Origin: Bacteroidia bacterium | Lineage (GTDB): Bacteria; Bacteroidota; Bacteroidia; AKYH767-A; OLB10 | Direction of reading: 5' to 3' | NCBI GenBank assembly: GCA_025450095.1 | Contig: JANWID010000142.1 | Location: 1-10,010 of the forward strand | DNA: 10,010 nt | Shown: positions 7,425-10,010 of the stretch, one piece after another | Numbering within the stretch: the first letter of the stretch is position 1 | Layout: every line of letters begins with the position of its first letter | Program-made: the position numbers and the translations under genes | Notes under the pieces: model-generated | What the model was told of the DNA's origin: nothing | Seen by the model: only the letters and a program-made list of their open reading frames with translations | Databases searched by the model: none

Positions 7425-7464
7425 GGGAGAATGGGGGAATGGGAGAATGAGGGAATGAGGGAAT
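7425..7464 (+). repeat. 8-bp purine minisatellite, block 3 (five units)
   Basis: Five octamers: gggagaat, gggggaat, gggagaat, gagggaat, gagggaat. The block ends where apparently coding sequence resumes. The 11-bp string aatgagggaat at 7454-7464 is the same as at 7001-7011 at the end of the GldM-like gene, 453 bp apart. Confidence 0.9.
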
Positions 7465-7648
7465 AGCCCGATTGGCAGATTCAACCAGCGCATATTATTT
7501 AAATGAATCCACGTTTATTGTAAGACATTGGAATGGTTTAGAATTAAAAGTAAACGGAAAAGAGCTTCTTGTTGATTCAATTACAACTACAACATACTTC
7601 ATGAATGACTCAGGTCAAATTATAGAGGGAGAGCCTAAAAAAGAATGA
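7451..7648 (+). pseudogene. Orphan coding tail, possibly the detached 3' end of the GldM-like gene
   Basis: The frame is open from 7451 to the TGA at 7646-7648. It encodes a protein-like tail: 'RLADSTSAYYLNESTF', 'IVRHWNGLELKVNGKELL', 'YFMNDSGQIIEGEPKKE'. The first in-frame ATG (7601) is near the end and no convincing start precedes it (a TTG at 7472 is possible), so the 5' part is missing. It is in the same frame as the GldM-like gene, and joining the two through the shared aatgagggaat string (removing 453 bp, 151 codons) gives one continuous reading frame of about 274 residues. 'FIVRHW.GLELKV' also faintly resembles 'FIVRSFDLTIK' in that gene, so it could instead be the end of a paralogue. 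A shortened, damaged copy of its last codons lies at 8425-8460. Confidence 0.5.
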
Positions 7649-7772
7649 AAGTATTTATCGCTGCTTACCTTTTCAAATATTTATTAACTAATGAAAACTA
7701 AAATTATTCCTTTAGTTAGCTGATTTATTTATGCTATTGAAAATATTTCTACACAGACCATTTTTCAGAGGA
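7604..7772 (+). repeat. Ancient direct duplication, copy A
   Basis: This segment aligns without gaps to 8416-8584 (offset 812 bp). From 7613 to 7772 I count about 126 of 160 identical positions (79%). It spans the last codons of the orphan tail, an identical 42-bp spacing, and the signal-peptide region of a propeller gene. Similarity stops abruptly after 'cagagga' at 7772, inside a 17-bp tandem repeat, which marks a likely rearrangement point. Confidence 0.85.
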
Positions 7773-7774
7773 CA
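7691..7774 (+). pseudogene. Decayed 5' fragment of a T9SS propeller gene (copy of the start of the 8503 gene)
   Basis: The ATG at 7691 opens with MKTKII, as in the gene at 8503, but a TGA stops it after ten codons (MKTKIIPLVS). Reading through the stop, the frame continues 'FIYAIENISTQTIFQR', matching 'FILFVLENISAQIVFQR' of the intact copy. Homology ends after FQR, and no repeats follow. It is therefore a dead remnant of a signal peptide and mature N-terminus, from an old duplication or from insertion of another sequence into a former gene. Confidence 0.8.
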
Positions 7775-7795
7775 CCCCTTTTCAGATGACGCCCC
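7762..7795. repeat. 17-bp tandem repeat at a duplication breakpoint
   Basis: Two adjacent 17-mers, ttttcagaggacacccc (7762-7778) and ttttcagatgacgcccc (7779-7795), differ at two positions. The first overlaps the end of the homology between 7691 and 8503. Short repeats of this kind occur at the ends of some insertion sequences (IS21-like ends carry multiple short repeats), so this may be an IS scar; no transposase remnant is recognised. Confidence 0.5.
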
Positions 7796-7828
7796 CGATT
7801 TAATTTTAGAAACTTTGTAGTTAAACCG

Positions 7829-7844
7829 GGGATCTGGCGATCCC
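7829..7844. repeat. GGGATC hairpin
   Basis: GGGATC-tggc-GATCCC is a perfect 6-bp stem with a 4-nt loop. It lacks a following T tract, so it is not a typical terminator. Related GGATC-type palindromes occur at 7993-8000, 8244-8268 and 8280-8292, suggesting a family of extragenic palindromes. Confidence 0.5.
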
Positions 7845-7883
7845 GCCCCAAATAAAGTTAGAAAGAATTAACCGTTTTAAAAA

Positions 7884-7919
7884 AAACGTTTAAGCAAATA
7901 AACGTTTATAAACGTTTAT
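7884..7919. promoter_or_regulatory. Array of AAACGTTT palindromes, possible operator
   Basis: The perfect palindrome AAACGTTT occurs at 7884-7891, 7900-7907 and 7910-7917. The last two are extended to overlapping 12-bp palindromes ATAAACGTTTAT (7898-7909 and 7908-7919), a 10-bp period close to one helical turn. It lies just upstream of the promoter-like sequence at 7935-7965. Palindromes centred on CG are typical operators of LacI/GalR-type regulators, but no such regulator gene is in the window. Binding is inference. Confidence 0.5.
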
Positions 7920-7934
7920 AAACACTTAAGTACA

Positions 7935-7965
7935 TTTGTGCCTTGCGATTCTAAATTTATTTTTG
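7935..7965 (+). promoter_or_regulatory. Bacteroidota-type promoter (TTTG-N19-TAnnTTTG)
   Basis: TTTG at 7935-7938 and TATTTTTG at 7958-7965 are separated by exactly 19 nt, matching the -33/-7 consensus recognised by the primary sigma factor of Bacteroides and relatives. Transcription would start near 7972. The next intact gene begins at 8503, so this would give a leader of about 530 nt, or drive a small RNA or the 32-codon frame at 8023. The region is AT-rich, so chance matches to the -7 part are possible. Confidence 0.5.
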
Positions 7966-7973
7966 TATTTTGT

Positions 7974-8000
7974 CCCTAGGGGAGGGGAGCAAGGGATCCC
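7974..8000. repeat. Two 8-bp GC palindromes (CCCTAGGG and GGGATCCC)
   Basis: CCCTAGGG (7974-7981) and GGGATCCC (7993-8000) are perfect palindromes separated by 11 nt, immediately after the predicted transcription start. A 7-bp tandem (atatagt twice, 8004-8017) follows. The significance is unclear. Confidence 0.4.
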
Positions 8001-8022
8001 AATATATAGTATATAGTAAGGA

Positions 8023-8121
8023 ATGGCCAATAGCTGCAAGAACATTCAAAATAGGAATCGGTTGCGAAAGCTTTATCGGAGAAACTTGTTTTGTAATTTA
8101 TATGCAACACAAGAACCGTAG
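8023..8121 (+). CDS. Possible 32-codon basic ORF downstream of the promoter
   Basis: ATG at 8023 to TAG at 8119-8121 encodes 32 residues rich in Arg, Asn and Lys (MANSCKNIQNRN ... ATQEP). It is the first ATG frame of any length after the promoter-like sequence and is followed by a hairpin at 8127-8154. I recognise no family. An overlapping frame ending at 8125 ('QYIVYSKEWPIAARTFKIG' ...) looks at least as protein-like but has no ATG near its beginning. The stretch may be a small gene, a remnant, or noncoding. Confidence 0.15.
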   Translation: MANSCKNIQNRNRLRKLYRRNLFCNLYATQEP

Positions 8122-8126
8122 ATAGC

Positions 8127-8154
8127 CACACCTGATAGTCTACCGGTAGGTGTG
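8127..8154. other. CACACCT/AGGTGTG hairpin
   Basis: A perfect 7-bp stem with a 14-nt loop that itself overlaps the palindrome TACCGGTA (8141-8148). There is no T tract directly after it on the plus strand, so it is a weak terminator candidate and could equally be a protein-binding inverted repeat or an RNA structural element in the leader of the 8503 gene. Confidence 0.4.
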
Positions 8155-8189
8155 ATCCGATTGACGGTAAAGATTAGTTTTAAAAAAAC

Positions 8190-8242
8190 ATTACCACATA
8201 CTCCACATAACCAACTGACGAATTCATGAGGAAAATTTATTG
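8190..8242 (+). repeat. 53-bp direct repeat, copy 1
   Basis: It aligns without gaps to 8323-8375 (offset 133 bp) with 43 of 53 positions identical by my count. The best conserved part is the end, gaggaaaatttatt. In this copy an ATG at 8226 opens an 18-codon frame (MRKIYCRPGLKIPGEEK plus stop) that runs through the adjacent hairpin; coding is doubtful. Confidence 0.75.
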
Positions 8243-8243
8243 C

Positions 8244-8268
8244 CGCCCGGGATTAAAAATCCCGGGCG
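8244..8268. repeat. Strong perfect hairpin, 11-bp stem and 3-nt loop
   Basis: CGCCCGGGATT (8244-8254), aaa, AATCCCGGGCG (8258-8268): a perfect GC-rich stem that stands out in this AT-rich region. The plus strand continues aagaaaag and the minus strand has only a broken T-rich stretch, so it is not a canonical Rho-independent terminator in either direction. Its form resembles a repetitive extragenic palindrome. It lies directly after copy 1 of the 53-bp repeat. Confidence 0.75.
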
Positions 8269-8279
8269 AAGAAAAGTGA

Positions 8280-8292
8280 GGATCTGAGATCC
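8280..8292. repeat. GGATC-tga-GATCC hairpin
   Basis: A perfect 5-bp stem with a 3-nt loop, 11 nt after the strong hairpin. Its GGATC core is shared with the palindromes at 7829-7844 and 7993-8000. Confidence 0.4.
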
Positions 8293-8322
8293 GATTAACA
8301 GTATATATTAGCTAGAAAAATT

Positions 8323-8375
8323 ATTCCTACTTACTCCATACAACCAGCTAACGAATACTTGAGGAAAATTTATTT
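8323..8375 (+). repeat. 53-bp direct repeat, copy 2
   Basis: This is the second copy of 8190-8242. The ATG of copy 1 is replaced by TTG (8359). That frame continues (LRKIYFQLDIVLNYFLKNTNA) to a TAA at 8422-8424, after which the same frame encodes the tail remnant GQIIQGELKKE ending at 8460. So this copy is in frame with the damaged copy of the orphan tail. Confidence 0.75.
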
Positions 8376-8415
8376 TCAATTAGATATTGTATTAAATTAC
8401 TTTTTAAAAAATACG

Positions 8416-8584
8416 AATGCCTAAGGTCAAATTATTCAAGGGGAACTTAAAAAAGAATGAAAGTATTTATTGTCGGGCACGTATTCAAATATTTATAAAC
8501 CAATGAAAACTAAAATTATTACTTGGGTTATCTTTATTTTATTTGTTTTAGAAAATATTTCTGCGCAGATCGTTTTCCAGAGGA
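8416..8584 (+). repeat. Ancient direct duplication, copy B
   Basis: Partner of 7604-7772, gapless, about 79% identical over 160 bp. Here the propeller gene start (8503) is intact while the preceding coding tail is reduced. Further upstream the similarity fades, with a probable 9-bp indel just before 8416. Confidence 0.85.
8425..8460 (+). pseudogene. Remnant of the orphan coding tail (GQIIQGELKKE, stop)
   Basis: Eleven codons plus stop match GQIIEGEPKKE at the end of the orphan tail (7613-7648). An in-frame TAA at 8422-8424 directly precedes it, so it cannot be the end of a functional gene in this frame. The 42-bp distance from its stop to the next ATG is the same as in copy A. Confidence 0.65.
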
Positions 8585-10010
8585 TATACAAAGGCACGGG
8601 AGAATACGAGGGTTTTTTTGCAGGGCAGGTCACAGATGGCGGATATTTTATAGCTGGAAGAAATTCTCTTGTTAAAACCGATGCTAACGGTTTCCTGCTT
8701 TGGTCTAAACAATTCAGCACAGGATTCCTGAAATGTGCTCACCAGACTTCCGATGGAGGCTACATAATGGCAGGATATACTTATTCAACAGTAAATTTTT
8801 ATGATGGATTCGTGCTGAAAACAGATTCATTGGGAAATGTGCTTTGGGCAAATACTGTCGGAGGACCGCTGTATGAAGAATTATATAGTGTTGAAGAAAC
8901 AATGGATGGCGGTTATATACTGGCCGGTGAAGCAAAGGATTCTCTCAGCATTGAGCATCTTTACCTGGTTAAACTCGACGGAACAGGAAATCAATTGTGG
9001 TCAAAACTTTTTAGAGGGCAAACTGATAGCCGGGTTAAACAAACATCTGATGGAGGTTTTATTATTGCCGGAACAACGTTTGGTGGCTGTCAGTCATATA
9101 ATGGCAGCCTTGTAAAAACCGATAGTATTGGTAATTTATTATGGACAAAAGATTATTGCGATACGTACATTGAAGAATTTAGTTTTACCGATATTCAGCA
9201 AACAACAGAAGGCGGGTTTATTATATCGGGCAGTGTGCGGATCCCGCAATCGATATTTGGTGCAGATTTCTTTTTAATGAAAACCGATTCATTGGGAAAC
9301 ATTACCTGGCAAAATGCATATGCAGGCAATCAACTTGGTGGAAGCGCCTTTTATGGCGTTCAGCAGACCAATGATGGTTATGTTGCAACCGGACTTTCTA
9401 CAAGTTTTTCAGGTTTTCAGTGTGCTGCCATACTTATAAAAACCGATACGACAGGAAATTTATTATGGTCGAAAGCTTATGGAGAAGCACCCGGAGGTGT
9501 TCATTTTTTAAAATCAATACAACAAACCACAGATGGAGGTTATATTCTTGGAGGTCATTTAATACCTTTTGGAGCGATGGGTACAGACAAGTACTTCTAT
9601 TTAATTAAAACCGATAGTACAGGAACAAGCGGTTGTCGCGAAATAGTTATTTATCCGAATGAATGGAGCACGACAATGCAGGATGTTCTGGCTGTATCCA
9701 CGTCCGGTGCTGGTGAAAATTCAACACCATTATCTGTTACTGTTACTGTTGGAGCCGCGGATTATGATTATTGCAATTTTATTTTTTCTAATGTAGAAGA
9801 ATATCTGCCGGGCACATTTACAATTAATCCCAACCCCACGACTGAATGCTTCTCAATCTCATTTCAGAAAGACCTGAACAATGCATCAATTGAAATCTTC
9901 AATACTTTTGGAGAAGGAGTTTATACAGAATCCTTTAATGGCAGGCAGCAAACAATAAAATGTACACTAAATCCGGGAATTTACTTTGTTTGTATAACAG
10001 ATGGTAAGGG
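8503..10010 (+). CDS. Seven-repeat (probable propeller) secreted protein, T9SS type A sorting domain, SGC sub-type (3' end outside window)
   Basis: The frame is open from ATG 8503 to the window end (502 full codons), so the stop lies just beyond. Residues 1-22 are a signal peptide (MKTKIITWVIFILFVLENIS then AQ). Seven units follow to about residue 376, each with 'QTTDGGYI(I/L).G' and 'LIKTDS.GN..W'. The units vary more than in the 2639 gene; one has DGY instead of DGGY. Then come SGC (C378), a linker with a second cysteine (C424, in YCNF), and a T9SS sorting domain from about 437 (INPNPTTECF, NPGIYFVCI). Only about ten residues are probably missing. The layout matches the 2639 gene, making the two one sub-family. 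Upstream lies a decayed copy of its own start (7691) and a possible promoter 530 nt away. Likely exported by T9SS; ligand unknown. Confidence 0.88.
   Translation, partial: MKTKIITWVIFILFVLENISAQIVFQRIYKGTGEYEGFFAGQVTDGGYFIAGRNSLVKTDANGFLLWSKQFSTGFLKCAHQTSDGGYIMAGYTYSTVNFYDGFVLKTDSLGNVLWANTVGGPLYEELYSVEETMDGGYILAGEAKDSLSIEHLYLVKLDGTGNQLWSKLFRGQTDSRVKQTSDGGFIIAGTTFGGCQSYNGSLVKTDSIGNLLWTKDYCDTYIEEFSFTDIQQTTEGGFIISGSVRIPQSIFGADFFLMKTDSLGNITWQNAYAGNQLGGSAFYGVQQTNDGYVATGLSTSFSGFQCAAILIKTDTTGNLLWSKAYGEAPGGVHFLKSIQQTTDGGYILGGHLIPFGAMGTDKYFYLIKTDSTGTSGCREIVIYPNEWSTTMQDVLAVSTSGAGENSTPLSVTVTVGAADYDYCNFIFSNVEEYLPGTFTINPNPTTECFSISFQKDLNNASIEIFNTFGEGVYTESFNGRQQTIKCTLNPGIYFVCITDGK

Larger units (their letters stand above)
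7022..8502. other. Gene-poor intergenic region rich in repeats and gene remnants
   Basis: I find no intact gene longer than about 32 codons here. The region holds minisatellite blocks, inverted and direct repeats, two decayed coding remnants, a palindrome array with a promoter, and several hairpins, each listed separately. Apparent open frames at 7183-7458 (plus) and 6652-7272 (minus) run through low-complexity repeats, and their translations (Ser/Arg-rich or Ser/Pro-rich) are repeat artefacts. The mosaic structure suggests repeated insertion, duplication and decay. Confidence 0.8.

Noticed and set aside
7183..7458. Plus-strand open frame of 91 codons
   Set aside because: Most of it is translated low-complexity repeat (Arg/Ser-rich); it joins unrelated repeat blocks and a unique spacer.
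8244..8268. Rho-independent terminator
   Set aside because: The stem is strong, but neither strand has a proper T tract immediately after it; listed as an extragenic palindrome instead.
8470..8497. Promoter for the 8503 gene (TTG and TATTTATA-like boxes)
   Set aside because: The -7 box does not match TAnnTTTG and the sequence is simply AT-rich.
8493..9608. Several short frames on both strands inside the last gene
   Set aside because: They are shadows of the long plus-strand frame from 8503, which has a signal peptide, seven repeats and a sorting domain.

Overview
The window reads as a piece of a Bacteroidota chromosome (Flavobacteriia/Chitinophagales-like, possibly an environmental genome). 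The evidence is AT-rich coding sequence, signal peptides ending in AQ, C-terminal type IX secretion system (T9SS) type A sorting domains, a GldM-like protein, and one promoter of the Bacteroidota form TTTG-N19-TAnnTTTG. All intact genes are on the plus strand. I see no rRNA, tRNA, CRISPR array or intact transposase.

Positions 1-5944 hold four large secreted repeat proteins in a row with gaps of 30-60 bp: the end of an SBBP-type protein (1-881) and three proteins with seven 'DGGY'-type repeats each (942-2594, 2639-4219, 4250-5944). Each ends in a T9SS sorting domain. Two sub-types alternate: 942 and 4250 are close paralogues, and 2639 pairs with the gene at 8503. A small cytosolic DUF2200-family gene follows only 6 bp behind (5951-6310). 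Next comes a short secreted protein (6365-7021) that looks like the last two periplasmic domains of the T9SS motor protein GldM without the membrane anchor and N-terminal domains.

Positions 7022-8502 hold no intact gene but are rich in structure. There are three blocks of an 8-bp purine minisatellite, a 60-bp inverted-repeat element, two copies of a 63-69 bp pyrimidine-rich repeat and a long imperfect hairpin. Then come an orphan coding tail, a decayed copy of the next gene's 5' end (part of an ancient 169-bp duplication, offset 812 bp), repeated AAACGTTT palindromes directly upstream of the promoter, several GGGATC-type hairpins, and a 53-bp direct repeat flanking a strong 11-bp-stem hairpin. 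It looks like an insertion and duplication hotspot.

From 8503 to the window end is a fourth seven-repeat T9SS protein, cut by the window edge a few residues before its expected end.

The locus is best read as a paralogous array of T9SS-exported, probably propeller-shaped surface or secreted proteins, with a GldM-derived secreted protein inside it. Whether that protein acts with the T9SS is inference. All identities were counted by eye.
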